Assembly (NCBI RefSeq): GCF_014204795.1
Contig: NZ_JACHMB010000001.1
Span: forward strand, 3,596,001-3,660,000
From: Nonomuraea jabiensis
GTDB lineage: Bacteria; Actinomycetota; Actinomycetes; Streptosporangiales; Streptosporangiaceae
Length of the DNA: 64,000 bases
Direction of reading: 5' to 3'
Made by a program: the position numbers and the translations under genes. Positions 16,997 through 26,060 of the stretch are shown one piece after another (the stretch's first letter is position 1; each line of letters starts with the position of its first letter). The notes below the pieces were generated by a model. The model was not told the origin of the DNA and made no database searches. It was given only the letters and a program-made list of their open reading frames with translations.

Positions 16997-18418
16997 GTGT
17001 CAAGGCATCGGCGGAGTACGCGAAGTAAGAGGCGGACCGGGTGGTTATCCCTGGCCGGTGTCTCCGCCGTGGCGGTGCTGGCGGGCGGATACGGCGTCAT
17101 CGCCTCCGATGTGCTGAAGCCTCAGGCGGTTCTGACGGATGCGAGCGGGGCGCGGGTTTCGACCTCGCCGCGGGCTGCCGCCGGTCAGAAGTCCCGGCCG
17201 CGTCCCACCACGGAGAGCCCGCGGCCACGGAAGACCAAGGGCTCATGGTGGTGGCCCCGGCGGCCCACCAAGAAGCCGACCCTGATCTCCTCACCGACGC
17301 CCAGGCCGACGAGGACGAGGACGCCCACTCCTTCTCCTCCTTCTCCACCTGTGACGCCGACTGAGACTCCTCCCCGGACGCCGACTGAGACTCCGCCCAG
17401 GACGCCGACTGAGACTCCTCCCCGGACGCCGACCGCGGCTCCGCCTCGGACACCGACCGAGACTCCTCCCAGGACGCCGACCGAGACTCCGACGGTGACG
17501 CCGACCAGGACCTCGACCGCGACGCCCACCAGGACGCTTCCCGGCACTCCCACGCAGACGCCCCCTGGCACCCCCACCCCCACCCCCACTCCCACTGCCA
17601 CTCCCACTCCGACGAAGACGCCGACGACCGCCCCGCCGCCGAGCGGTGGCTGGCCCGGGCCCGGGAACACGGGCGTCCCCGACGGCACCGAGCTGGTCCG
17701 CAAGACCGGCTCGATCGTCATCAAGGAGGACGGCAAGGTCATCGACGGCTGGGACGTCACCGGCGACATCACGGTCGAGGCCGACAACGTGACCATCCGC
17801 AACACCCGGGTGCGCGGGCAGACCGACTACTGGGGCATCCTCCAGCGCGAGGGCTTCTCGGGCCTCAAGGTCGAGGACAGCGAGATCTTCGGCAACGGCA
17901 AGCAGCGCACCCAGTTCGGCATCCTCAACCAGGGCAAGCTGATCACGATTCGCCGGGTGGACATCCACACGATCTCCAACGGCATCCTCACCGACCAGGG
18001 CCTGATCGAGGACTCGTACGTACACGACCCGAAGTACTACTCCGGCGACCACACCGACATGATCATGTCCACCGGCACCGCAGCCGCCGGCACCGAGCTG
18101 ATCATCCGGCGCAACACCGTGATCAACACGCTCGACCAGACGGGCGCGATAGCGCTCTTCCAGGACTTCGGCGTGACCCGCAACGTCACCGTGCAGGGCA
18201 ACCTGCTGGCCGGGGGCGGCTGGTCGCTCTATGCGGGCGCCGGCAGGAAGGGCCTGTCCTCGAACATCAAGGTGATCGACAACGTCTTCAGCCGCAAGGT
18301 GTGGCCGAAGGGCGGCTACGCCGGCCCGGTGTCGTACTGGGACTCCAACGGGCCGGGCAACGTCTGGAAGGGCAACACCTGGGAGAGCGGCGGCGCGAGC
18401 GTGCTCGCCGCGGACTAG
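16997..18418 (+). CDS. Membrane-anchored parallel beta-helix protein with Thr/Pro stalk
   Basis: A 473-residue protein. It has a basic N-terminus (RHRRSTRSKRR), one membrane helix at about residues 15-37, a 170-residue Thr/Pro-rich stalk built of repeats like PTETPPRT, and a beta-helix domain from about residue 217 to the end. The domain is near-identical in plan to the preceding lipoprotein. GTG 16997 is chosen because GGAAGGAG stands 6 bases before it. The stalk could span the cell wall, so the twin domains would work at different depths. Its TAG stop interleaves with the convergent methyltransferase stop (CTAG). Confidence 0.78.
   Translation: MSRHRRSTRSKRRTGWLSLAGVSAVAVLAGGYGVIASDVLKPQAVLTDASGARVSTSPRAAAGQKSRPRPTTESPRPRKTKGSWWWPRRPTKKPTLISSPTPRPTRTRTPTPSPPSPPVTPTETPPRTPTETPPRTPTETPPRTPTAAPPRTPTETPPRTPTETPTVTPTRTSTATPTRTLPGTPTQTPPGTPTPTPTPTATPTPTKTPTTAPPPSGGWPGPGNTGVPDGTELVRKTGSIVIKEDGKVIDGWDVTGDITVEADNVTIRNTRVRGQTDYWGILQREGFSGLKVEDSEIFGNGKQRTQFGILNQGKLITIRRVDIHTISNGILTDQGLIEDSYVHDPKYYSGDHTDMIMSTGTAAAGTELIIRRNTVINTLDQTGAIALFQDFGVTRNVTVQGNLLAGGGWSLYAGAGRKGLSSNIKVIDNVFSRKVWPKGGYAGPVSYWDSNGPGNVWKGNTWESGGASVLAAD
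17340..17620 (+). repeat. Imperfect tandem repeats coding the Thr/Pro stalk
   Basis: Repeats of roughly 24 bases (TPTETPPR per unit) run through 17360-17480, then shorter ACGCCG/CCCACC-type units to 17620. They are in frame and keep the Thr-Pro pattern, so length changes would alter the stalk without breaking the protein. Confidence 0.8.
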
Positions 18419-19071
18419 GTGCGGATCGCGATGACCGACTTCACCAGCCCGGCCAGCCGCTCGAAGCGGATGTGGGACTTGGGGAAGTAGTGCCGCATCT
18501 CGGTCACGCTGAGCAGCTCGACCTCCATGGCGATCATCCGGGCGGCGTCGCGGTCGGAGGTCGGGGTGTGGACGAGCGGCCAGCGGCGCAGGATCGTCGT
18601 CCGCGCGGCGAGCGGCAGGAACTGGAACCCCGGGAACAGGAAGTGCGGCTCGACCGGGAAATAGCGGTAGGGCGTCTGCACCCAGTGCCGTTCGGCCATC
18701 TCGTGCACGGTGTCGGCGAACCGCTGCCGCCGCTGGTGCCCGCCGACGTGCTCGATGACCGCGTTGGAGAAGACCAGGTCGTAGCGGGTGCCGCGGATGG
18801 CCGCCGGTAGGTCGCAGGCGTCGGCGACATCGGCCCGCAGCCATCCCGGCAGGTCGGCGGGCGGCTGCTCGAGGTTGACGATGTGTACGTGGGCCGGCCT
18901 GACCGGGGCGCGCATCCAGGCCCCGGCCGTGCCGCCGAGGTCGAGCACGTTCATCTGGTCGAGGTCGGGGAACCGGTCGGCGAACCACTGCCACCTTCGC
19001 GCCCGCGCCTTGGCCCCCAGGGAGTCCGGAGCGTCCACGAAACGGCTGCGCAGGGCATTAAGACGGCTCAT
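18415..19071 (-). CDS. Class I SAM-dependent methyltransferase
   Basis: A 218-residue protein with the SAM-binding motif MNVLDLGGTAGAWM (about residue 38), an acidic second strand VNLEQP, DLVFSNAVIEHVGG, and a later segment QTPYRYFPVEPHFLFPG. The pattern resembles methyltransferases acting on lipids or sugars in glycan clusters. ATG 19071 has GGAGGAG 8 bases upstream. It is downstream of the epimerase gene on the same strand and probably co-transcribed. The methylated target is unknown. Confidence 0.75.
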   Translation of the reverse strand: MSRLNALRSRFVDAPDSLGAKARARRWQWFADRFPDLDQMNVLDLGGTAGAWMRAPVRPAHVHIVNLEQPPADLPGWLRADVADACDLPAAIRGTRYDLVFSNAVIEHVGGHQRRQRFADTVHEMAERHWVQTPYRYFPVEPHFLFPGFQFLPLAARTTILRRWPLVHTPTSDRDAARMIAMEVELLSVTEMRHYFPKSHIRFERLAGLVKSVIAIRT

Positions 19072-19129
19072 AAAGGCGCTCCTCCGGCCAGACAAGTACC
19101 CCTATGCTCGCAGAATTATGCCGGCCCGG

Positions 19130-20053
19130 CTAAGCGTGCGATTCTTTGTGACATTCTTGCGACGCGTACCAATCGACTGTTCGGCGCAACCCGTCGTCCA
19201 ATTTCGTGACAGGACGCCAGCCGAGCCGGTCCGCTGCCGGTGCTATGTCGCCGACCTGCGTAATATCGTGCGGGCGATCGGGGGCGGCGCCGAATTCGGG
19301 CCGCGTGCTCGTGCCGGTGATCCGATAAATCCGCTCGACGACCTCATGGGCCGGGGTCTTGACGCCGGTGCCGATATCCAGCGCGTGCCCGATGGCTTTG
19401 TCTGTTTCGCCCGCCAGGACGAACGCGTCGACGACGTCGTCCACGTAGATCCAGTCGGCGAGCTTGGTGGCCTTGGTGAGCCGGGGGTGTTGGCCCCGCA
19501 GGAGGCAGAGCGTCACGTACGGCACGAGCTTGGTGGTGTCGGGCTGGGCGGGCCCGTAGACCATGCTGGGACGCAGGACGGTGACGGGCAGGTCCCAGAG
19601 CCGGTGGTAGAGCTGCGCGTAGCCGGTGGCGGCCCATTTGGACATCGCGTACGCCGACGACGGCGGCGCCTGGCCGTTGCCCGGGCGGGGCTCCTCGATG
19701 GAGCCGGTGAAGACGGTCTTGATGCCGCGTTCGTGCGCGGCGGCCAGCACGTTGACCCCGCCGATGACGTTGCTGTCCAGGGTGGCGCGGAGGACCTCGT
19801 CACCTCTCGATCCGGTGACTTCGCCGGCGAGGTGGAACAGGAGCGTCGGCCGTACCGACCGGAAGAGCCGCGTCGTCGCGTCGGCGTCGCTCAGGCTCGC
19901 CACGTGCCAGGTCTCGCCATGGCGAGCCTGCTGGGGGCGGCGGCTGACGGCGTGCACCTGAGCGCCGAGCGCTCGCAGGCGCGTCACCAGATGCGACCCG
20001 ATGAACCCGGCCGCCCCGGTCACCAGCACCACGGTCTCCGGCCAATACGACAT
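19130..20053 (-). CDS. NAD-dependent epimerase/dehydratase (extended SDR)
   Basis: A 307-residue extended SDR with VTGAAGFIGSHLV, the catalytic region FTGSIEE and YAMSK, and VLRPSMVYGP. These features fit a UDP- or dTDP-sugar epimerase or reductase. ATG 20053 follows GGAGG. Upstream lies the hairpin that ends korB. The 3' end and the following 60 bases are AT-richer than the main body. It is the outermost gene of the surface-glycan cluster. Confidence 0.82.
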   Translation of the reverse strand: MSYWPETVVLVTGAAGFIGSHLVTRLRALGAQVHAVSRRPQQARHGETWHVASLSDADATTRLFRSVRPTLLFHLAGEVTGSRGDEVLRATLDSNVIGGVNVLAAAHERGIKTVFTGSIEEPRPGNGQAPPSSAYAMSKWAATGYAQLYHRLWDLPVTVLRPSMVYGPAQPDTTKLVPYVTLCLLRGQHPRLTKATKLADWIYVDDVVDAFVLAGETDKAIGHALDIGTGVKTPAHEVVERIYRITGTSTRPEFGAAPDRPHDITQVGDIAPAADRLGWRPVTKLDDGLRRTVDWYASQECHKESHA

Positions 20054-20151
20054 CGTGGATTGACCTCCGCGTTGACTGGTCGCGCTCACTTGACCCCTCG
20101 CTGGTCACGCGAGCTACCGCTCTCGGGCCTGAACGTTCGCCGTTCCGCGGA

Positions 20152-20183
20152 AGATGGAGCCGTCCGGGCCGACGGCTCCATCT
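20152..20183 (-). terminator. Hairpin terminating the kor operon
   Basis: A perfect 13-base stem (AGATGGAGCCGTC with its complement) and a 6-base loop stand 9 bases beyond the korB stop. There is no U-run, as is common for terminators in high-GC actinomycetes. Confidence 0.75.
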
Positions 20184-20192
20184 AATCATCAA

Positions 20193-21239
20193 CTAGCCGA
20201 TGCGCCAGGTGTCTCCACCCAGGAGCAGCTCGCTCAGGTCGCCGGGGCCCTTCTGCGCCACGGCCGCCTCGAGCTGCTCGGCCATCAGCACGTCGTACGC
20301 CGGCCGGTCGATCTGCCGGAAGATGCCGATCGGCACGTGCTCGAACGCCGGCTCGTCCAGCCTGCTGAGCGCGAAGGCCACCGACGGGTCGGGAGCGTGC
20401 GCGTCGTGCACGAGGATCTGGTCCTCGCTCACGCCGTCGCGCGCCACCACCTCGACGCCGCCGTTGGCGGCCCGCACGACGGCCTTGGAGGCGCTCACGA
20501 TCGGCTGCCCGTGCTCCAGGCGCAGCGTGATGTCGTCGCGGACCTCGGGGTCCTTGAGCTGCTCGAAGGCGTTGTCGTTGAAGATGTTGCAGTTCTGGTA
20601 GATCTCCACCAGCGACGTGCCGCGGTGCGCGGTGGCCTCGCGCAGCACCGACTGCAGGTGCTTGCGGTCGGAGTCGATGGTGCGGGCCACGAACGACGCC
20701 TCGGCGCCGAGGGCCAGCGAGATCGGGTTGAACGGCTTGTCCAGCGAGCCCATCGGCGTCGACTTGGTGATCTTGCCGACTTCGGAGGTGGGCGAGTACT
20801 GGCCCTTGGTCAGCCCGTAGATCCGGTTGTTGAACAGCAGGATGTTGAGGTTGACGTTGCGGCGCAGCGCGTGGATCAGGTGGTTGCCGCCGATCGACAG
20901 CGCGTCGCCGTCACCGGTGATCACCCACACCGACAGGTCGGGCCGGGAGGCGGCCAGCCCCGTCGCGATGGCGGGCGCGCGGCCGTGGATCGAGTGGAAA
21001 CCGTACGTGTTGAGGTAGTACGGGAACCGCGACGAGCAGCCGATGCCCGACACGAACACGATGTTCTCGCGCTTGAGCCCCAGCTCCGGCAGGAAGCTCT
21101 GCACCGCGGCCAGGATGGCGTAGTCGCCGCAGCCCGGGCACCAGCGCACCTCCTGGTCGGACTTGAAGTCCTTCAGGGTCTGCTTGGCGTCGGTCTTGGG
21201 GATGAGCGACAGGCCCTTCCCGTTAACGAGCTCAGTCAC
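20193..21239 (-). CDS. korB: 2-oxoglutarate:ferredoxin oxidoreductase, beta subunit
   Basis: A 348-residue thiamine-diphosphate subunit. It has WCPGCGDYAIL and GIGCSSRFPYY (iron-sulfur Cys), the TPP/Mg motif GDGDALSIGGNHLIHALRRN, NNRIYGLTKGQ, and the downstream Cys in YQNCNIFND. With KorA it converts 2-oxoglutarate and CoA to succinyl-CoA and CO2, reducing ferredoxin; actinobacteria use it beside or in place of 2-oxoglutarate dehydrogenase. The ATG overlaps the korA end by 8 bases, so the two are coupled. Confidence 0.93.
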   Translation of the reverse strand: MTELVNGKGLSLIPKTDAKQTLKDFKSDQEVRWCPGCGDYAILAAVQSFLPELGLKRENIVFVSGIGCSSRFPYYLNTYGFHSIHGRAPAIATGLAASRPDLSVWVITGDGDALSIGGNHLIHALRRNVNLNILLFNNRIYGLTKGQYSPTSEVGKITKSTPMGSLDKPFNPISLALGAEASFVARTIDSDRKHLQSVLREATAHRGTSLVEIYQNCNIFNDNAFEQLKDPEVRDDITLRLEHGQPIVSASKAVVRAANGGVEVVARDGVSEDQILVHDAHAPDPSVAFALSRLDEPAFEHVPIGIFRQIDRPAYDVLMAEQLEAAVAQKGPGDLSELLLGGDTWRIG

Positions 21240-23076
21240 TGTCGATCACGTCCTGGATGACTCCGGCCAGCTCCTCGGCCTTGAACGGGAGCCCGCGCAC
21301 ACGGTTGTAGCTGATCACGTCGACGAGGTAGCGGGCCCGCAGCAGCAGCGCGAGCTGGCCGAGGTTGATCTCGGGCAGCAGCACCTTGTCGTAGCTCTTG
21401 AGCACCTCGCCGGTGTTGGCCGGCAGGGGGTTGAGGTGGCGCAGGTGCGCCTGGGCGACCTTGCCGCCGTTCCTCCTGATCCGGCGGACGGCCGCGGCGA
21501 TCGGCCCGTACGTCGAGCCCCAGCCGATGACCAGCACCTTCGCGTCGCCGTCGGGGTCGTCAACCGCCAGCTCCGGCACGTCGATGCCGTTGATCTTCGC
21601 GGCACGCGTGCGGACCATCAGGTCGTGGTTGTTCGGGTCGTAGGAGATGTTGCCGGTGCCGTCGGCCTTCTCGATGCCGCCGATGCGGTGCTCGAGGCCG
21701 GCCGTGCCGGGGATGGCCCACGGGCGCGCCAGCGTCTCGGTGTCACGCTTGTACGGCAGGAACTCGCCGTCGGCGCCGTTGGGGGCCTCGGTGAAGGGCT
21801 GCGAAATGTCCGGCAAGTCGGAAACTTCGGGCAGGCGCCAGGGCTCCGAGCCGTTGGCCAGGTAGCCGTCCGAGAGCAGCATGACCGGGGTGCGGTACTT
21901 GACCGCGATCCTGGCGGCCTCGATGGCGGCGTCGAAGCAGTCGCTCGGCGACATCGGCGCCACGATCGGCACCGGCGACTCGCCGTTGCGGCCGAACATG
22001 GCCATGAGCAGGTCGGTCTGCTCGGTCTTGGTCGGCATGCCGGTGCTCGGCCCCGCGCGCTGCACGTCCACGATGATCAGCGGCAGCTCCGTGGTGACCG
22101 CCAGGCCGACGGTCTCGGCCTTCAGCGCCACACCCGGACCGGACGTGGTGGTCACGCCGAGCGCCCCGCCGAACGCGGCCCCGAGCGCCGCGCCGACGCC
22201 CGCGATCTCGTCCTCCGCCTGGAAGGTGCGGATGCCGAACCGCTTGTGCTTGCTCAGCTCGTGCAGGATGTCGCTGGCCGGGGTGATCGGGTAGGAGCCC
22301 AGGAACAGCGGGAGCTTGGACTGCACGCTGGCGGCGATCAGGCCGTACGCGAGGGCCTGGTTGCCGGAGATGTTGCGATAGACGCCGGGGGCGAGCTGGG
22401 CGGGCTTGACCTCGTACGAGACGGAGAAGGACTCGGTGGTCTCGCCGTAGTTCCAGCCGGCCTGGAAGGCGGCGATGTTGGCCTTGGCGATGTCCGGCTT
22501 CTTCGCGAACTTCTGCTCGAGGAACTTGACCGTGTGCTCGGTCGGCCGGTGGTAGAGCCAGCTGAGCAGGCCCAGCGCGAACATGTTCTTCGACCGCTCG
22601 GCGTCCTTCTTGGACAGCTCGAAGCCCTCCAGGGCCTTGACCGTGAGCGAGGTCAGCGGCACCGCGTGCACGCGCCACTCGCTGAGCGAGTCGTCCTCCA
22701 GCGGGTTGGCGTCGTAGCCGACCTTCTGCAGGTTGCGCTTGGTGAACTCGTCGGTGTTGGCGATGATGTCCGCGCCTCTGGGCAGGTCGCCCAGGTTGGC
22801 CTTGAGGGCCGCCGGGTTCATGGCCACGAGCACGTTCGGCGCGTCGCCGGGCGTGAGAATGTCGTGGTCGGCGAAGTGGAGCTGGAAGCTCGACACTCCC
22901 GGCAAGGTGCCTGCGGGCGCGCGGATCTCGGCCGGGAAGTTGGGGAGCGTCGACAGGTCGTTGCCGAACTCCGCCGTGCCCGCCGTGAAGCGGTCGCCGG
23001 TGAGCTGCATGCCGTCGCCGGAGTCTCCGGCGAATCTGATGATCACGCGGTCGAGTTGCTGGACCTGCTTGTTCAC
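21232..23076 (-). CDS. korA: 2-oxoglutarate:ferredoxin oxidoreductase, fused gamma-alpha subunit
   Basis: A 614-residue fusion of a gamma domain (about residues 1-190, RFAGDSGDGMQLTGDRF) and an alpha/pyrimidine-binding domain (from about 215: GSYPITPASDI, AEDEIAGVG, TTSGPG, QRAGPSTGMPTKTEQ), the usual actinobacterial arrangement. GTG 23076 is chosen, with GGGAGG 6 bases before. It is first in the korA-korB operon. Ferredoxin reduced here could feed the NuoEFG-less complex I encoded 2 kb away, which is an inference. Confidence 0.93.
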   Translation of the reverse strand: MNKQVQQLDRVIIRFAGDSGDGMQLTGDRFTAGTAEFGNDLSTLPNFPAEIRAPAGTLPGVSSFQLHFADHDILTPGDAPNVLVAMNPAALKANLGDLPRGADIIANTDEFTKRNLQKVGYDANPLEDDSLSEWRVHAVPLTSLTVKALEGFELSKKDAERSKNMFALGLLSWLYHRPTEHTVKFLEQKFAKKPDIAKANIAAFQAGWNYGETTESFSVSYEVKPAQLAPGVYRNISGNQALAYGLIAASVQSKLPLFLGSYPITPASDILHELSKHKRFGIRTFQAEDEIAGVGAALGAAFGGALGVTTTSGPGVALKAETVGLAVTTELPLIIVDVQRAGPSTGMPTKTEQTDLLMAMFGRNGESPVPIVAPMSPSDCFDAAIEAARIAVKYRTPVMLLSDGYLANGSEPWRLPEVSDLPDISQPFTEAPNGADGEFLPYKRDTETLARPWAIPGTAGLEHRIGGIEKADGTGNISYDPNNHDLMVRTRAAKINGIDVPELAVDDPDGDAKVLVIGWGSTYGPIAAAVRRIRRNGGKVAQAHLRHLNPLPANTGEVLKSYDKVLLPEINLGQLALLLRARYLVDVISYNRVRGLPFKAEELAGVIQDVIDSD

Positions 23077-23390
23077 AGCGCCTCCCTCGTCAGTGCTGTG
23101 AACGAAACTCGACTGTGCTCATTGGTGCCCTCGCTGCGCTGGGTCACGGCTCAGTCCTCCTCGACGCCCGGGGCGCGGTCGCCCGGGGCGCGTTCTCTGT
23201 ATCCATGCTAGATCCTCGGAAGGTGACGCGTTTGCATCCCGGGCAGAGCGGGTAAACGCGGTCGACGTCAGGGTGAGGTGGGAGAACGACGACACAGCCC
23301 GGACGCGAGCCTGCAGAGATCCACATGCAGGCGGGCGTGCAGAACGGTTCGGGTCACGAGCGCCAACTATACGTCCCCCCAATACGTGAC
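23077..23390. other. Intergenic promoter region upstream of korA
   Basis: No gene is supported in these 314 bases. It holds a 13-base direct repeat (CGCCCGGGGCGCG twice, near 23168-23196) and a partly palindromic stretch TACGTGACTTACGTCA near 23383-23398. The korA promoter must lie here; I cannot place -10/-35 boxes with confidence. Confidence 0.4.
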
Positions 23391-24965
23391 TTACGTCAGG
23401 GGGCGCTTACCCGGCAGCTCGCTCCCCGACCGGTACAGGTGTCCGGCCTGCATCCCTGCCGAGCCGTACAACTCAGGAACGGTGACGAAGCTGTAACCCT
23501 TCCCGCGCAGCCGTTTGAGGATGTCCGGAACGGCGTCAACGGTTTCCCGGTGGATGTCGTGCATGAGAATGATCGCACCTGGATGCGCCTTGCGCACGGC
23601 AAGGTCCGTGATGTCGCCCGCTTTATCTGCGAACAGATCATCCGCGTCGACGTCCCATTCGACCAGGGCCAGCCCCAGCTCGGCCGCGACGTCCCGCACT
23701 GCCTGGCTCGCGGTCCCGTACGGCGGGCGCGCGAGCGCCGGCCGCTGCCCGATGGCGGCCGAGACCGCCTCCTCGGTGCGCGCGAGCGAGTCGGTGATCC
23801 GGCTCGTCGCCTGTTTCGAGAGGTCCTTGTGGTCCCAGGTGTGGTTCCCGACGAGGTGCCCTTCGGCGCTCATCCGCTTGAGCAGGCCGGGCTGGGCGGC
23901 GGCATTGGAGCCGACCACGAAGAACGTCGCCCTCGCCCGTTCTTTCCGCAAGATGTCCAGCAATTTCGCGGTATACGGCCCGGGTCCGTCGTCGAACGTC
24001 AGTGCCACGCACTTGGCCTTGGCGCAGTCCACGGTCCCCGCCTGGTTGCTGACGGCCTGCGGACTCTCCGTGGGCGCCGTTCCGGGCCGCCGGATCGGCG
24101 CCTGCTTGGCCGCCTCGCCCATGCTGTCCTGTGCCTGCCTGGCCGCCTCCCGCATGCTGTCCTGCGCCTGCCTGGCCGCCTCCCGCATGCTGTCCTGCAC
24201 CTGCCTGGCAGCCTCGCGCACGCTGTCCTGCGCCCGCCGCCCGAACTCGGACAGCAGCGGACGTACCCGCTCCGCCAGGATCGCCACGGCCAGCCGCCCC
24301 AGCGAGCACGGCCCGATCTGGCAGTCGTCGAACTCGACCACCAGGTCCCCGTCCCGGTTGAACGCCATCGAGTCGAACCGGTCGCCTCCGGCGGCGACCT
24401 CCTCCCGCTCGACCTGTGACCCCCGCCCCTTGAGCCGCTCCTGCACCAGCTGGGCGAGCTGCCGCAGGGCGTGCTCGCCGTCGAGCAGCCCGGCCGACTC
24501 CGCGACCTTGCCGCCGCGCCGGTCGAACCAGTACGTACGCGTGGAGTAGGCCCAGCCCGCGCCCTGGAACTCGCCCGTGCGCAGCCGTACCGCGATCGCC
24601 TGGGGAGAGGCGGCGGCGAGCTGCCAGTCCACGTTCAACTCGGGCCGCGAGTAGGCGGCGCGGCCCTTGGTCCGCCCCCCGAAGTCCCGCCACTTCCGCT
24701 CGGCCTCGGCGCGCAGGGCGCGGTTGAGCGCGGGGGCGTTCTGGAACTCGGGGTAGCTGATGTGCACGTATCGGTTGCCGGAGTAGTGGCCGTCGGTGAG
24801 CGTCCTGGTGGACAGGCCGGCGACCGCCGCCGGGTCGACAAAGTCGATCATCGTCGGCTCTGCCGGGACCACCACGTCCCTCCCGGGAGAGGCGGCCGCC
24901 AGACCGCAGGCGGTCGCCGAGAGGGCCAGCAGAGCGATTCCGGAAAAGAATCGCAATTTGTGCAT
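23391..24965 (-). CDS. Lipoprotein polysaccharide deacetylase (CE4/NodB) with DUF3298-like N-terminal domain
   Basis: A 524-residue exported protein. A lipoprotein-type signal (LALSATAC, Cys near residue 20) is followed by an RsiV/DUF3298-like domain (VHISYPEFQNAPALN onward), a helical linker of four 11-residue repeats (QDSMREAARQA), and a NodB deacetylase domain from about residue 305. All CE4 motifs are visible: TFDDGPG, GNHTWDH, RPPYG, WDVDADD and LMHDIH. It should N- or O-deacetylate wall or surface polysaccharide outside the cell. ATG 24965 starts at the signal peptide; the longer frame to 25154 overlaps the nuoA promoter. It is divergent from nuoA. Confidence 0.88.
   Translation of the reverse strand: MHKLRFFSGIALLALSATACGLAAASPGRDVVVPAEPTMIDFVDPAAVAGLSTRTLTDGHYSGNRYVHISYPEFQNAPALNRALRAEAERKWRDFGGRTKGRAAYSRPELNVDWQLAAASPQAIAVRLRTGEFQGAGWAYSTRTYWFDRRGGKVAESAGLLDGEHALRQLAQLVQERLKGRGSQVEREEVAAGGDRFDSMAFNRDGDLVVEFDDCQIGPCSLGRLAVAILAERVRPLLSEFGRRAQDSVREAARQVQDSMREAARQAQDSMREAARQAQDSMGEAAKQAPIRRPGTAPTESPQAVSNQAGTVDCAKAKCVALTFDDGPGPYTAKLLDILRKERARATFFVVGSNAAAQPGLLKRMSAEGHLVGNHTWDHKDLSKQATSRITDSLARTEEAVSAAIGQRPALARPPYGTASQAVRDVAAELGLALVEWDVDADDLFADKAGDITDLAVRKAHPGAIILMHDIHRETVDAVPDILKRLRGKGYSFVTVPELYGSAGMQAGHLYRSGSELPGKRPLT
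24099..24240 (-). repeat. 33-base tandem repeats coding the helical linker
   Basis: Units begin at 24120, 24153, 24186 and 24219 with exact 33-base spacing and partial units at both ends. They encode the 11-residue linker repeat of the deacetylase. An 11-residue period is typical of extended right-handed or straight coiled coils. Confidence 0.85.
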
Positions 24966-25056
24966 AAATGTCAGGGTATGGGGGTGATCTTGGTATTTAC
25001 CCCGTCTTGACGTGATCACCACCGAGCCTTTGACCGGCGCGGGTACCTGCCGCGGT

Positions 25057-25084
25057 GGCTGGCTGGCTGACTGGCTGGCTGGCT
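25057..25084. repeat. GGCT microsatellite in the divergent promoter region
   Basis: Seven GGCT units with one substitution (GACT as the fourth) lie between the divergent deacetylase and nuoA starts. Slippage here could change promoter spacing. Confidence 0.8.
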
Positions 25085-25152
25085 GGGGTTTGTGGTGGAT
25101 TCCTGAGCTTTGACCGGGTTCGTGATGGGGGTTCCGGGTTACGATCTCACTC

Positions 25153-25524
25153 ATGGAGGGCTACTTCGGGTCCTACGTGCTCGTCGCCGCACTGCTCGCC
25201 ATCGGCGTCGCCATCGTGGCCGGCGCCCTGATGGCCAACCGCCTCCTCCGCCCGACCCGCCCGACCCCCGAGAAACTCACCACGTACGAGTGCGGGGTCG
25301 ACCCGGTGGGGGAAGGGTGGGCGCAGTCGCAGGTCCGTTACTACGTCTTCACTTACCTGTACGTGGTGTTCGCGGTGGACGCCGTCTTCCTGTTCCCCTG
25401 GGCGACGATCTTCGACGCGCCTGGTTACGGGTTGACGACGCTCGTGGAGATGTTCGTCTTCCTGGGCTTCATCGCCCTCGGCATCCTGTACGCCTGGCGC
25501 AAACGCGTACTCACCTGGACCTAA
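25153..25524 (+). CDS. nuoA: NADH-quinone oxidoreductase subunit A
   Basis: A 123-residue protein of normal NuoA length with three membrane helices and the conserved loop TYECGVDPVGEGWAQ, then VRYYVFTYLYVVFAVDAVFLFPW. The Cys of ECG lies in the loop lining the quinone site in complex I. It is the first nuo gene, but it is separated from nuoB by an 847-base repeat-rich spacer instead of the usual tight coupling. Confidence 0.93.
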   Translation: MEGYFGSYVLVAALLAIGVAIVAGALMANRLLRPTRPTPEKLTTYECGVDPVGEGWAQSQVRYYVFTYLYVVFAVDAVFLFPWATIFDAPGYGLTTLVEMFVFLGFIALGILYAWRKRVLTWT

Positions 25525-25754
25525 CCACCCCCACCGCCACCCCCGCGTACATCGCCCCCTGCCCGCACCCTCACATCGCCTTCTGCCCCACCCTCGCGGC
25601 CATCTGTCCCCGCGCTCACATCGCCTTCTGCCCCACCCTCGCCGCCCACTGCCCCGCTCTCGTGCTGCCCCGCTCTCGTGCTGCCCCGCCCTCGCGTAGC
25701 CCTCCCGCTCGCGCCCGCACTTACCTTCACCCCCGCTTCCCTTTCCTGCGCCTT

Positions 25755-25880
25755 CCTCGCGCCGTGACCTCGCGCCGTGACCTCGCGCCGTGACCTCGCG
25801 CCGTGACCTCGCGCCGTGACCTCGCGCCGTGACCTCGCGCCGTGACCTCGCGCCGTGACCTCGCGCCGTGACCTCGCGCC
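25755..25880. repeat. 13-base tandem array, 9.7 copies
   Basis: Nine perfect units of CCTCGCGCCGTGA run from 25755 to 25871, followed by a 9-base partial unit. The copies are identical, so the array is recent or homogenised. There are no spacers between units. Confidence 0.95.
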
Positions 25881-25996
25881 GCCAGGACCCGCGCACCGCC
25901 GGAACCCCTGCACCGCCGGGACCCCCTGCACCGTCAGGGACCCGTGCACCGCCAGGACCCGCGCACCGCTGGGGCTCCCGCACCGCGGACCCCTGC

Positions 25997-26060
25997 ACCG
26001 CCAGGACCCCTGAACCGCCAGGACCCCTGAACCGCCAGGACCCCTGAACCGCCAGGACCC
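25997..26060. repeat. 17-base tandem array, 3.8 copies
   Basis: Three perfect units of ACCGCCAGGACCCCTGA and a 13-base partial unit. Looser relatives of the unit extend on both sides (about 25880-26120). Confidence 0.9.

Noticed and set aside
23119..23382. Small - strand gene upstream of korA
   Set aside because: No recognisable features, and it occupies the likely korA promoter region.
25755..25880. Regular short repeats that could be taken for a CRISPR array
   Set aside because: The 13-base units are directly joined with no spacers, and no cas gene is in the window.
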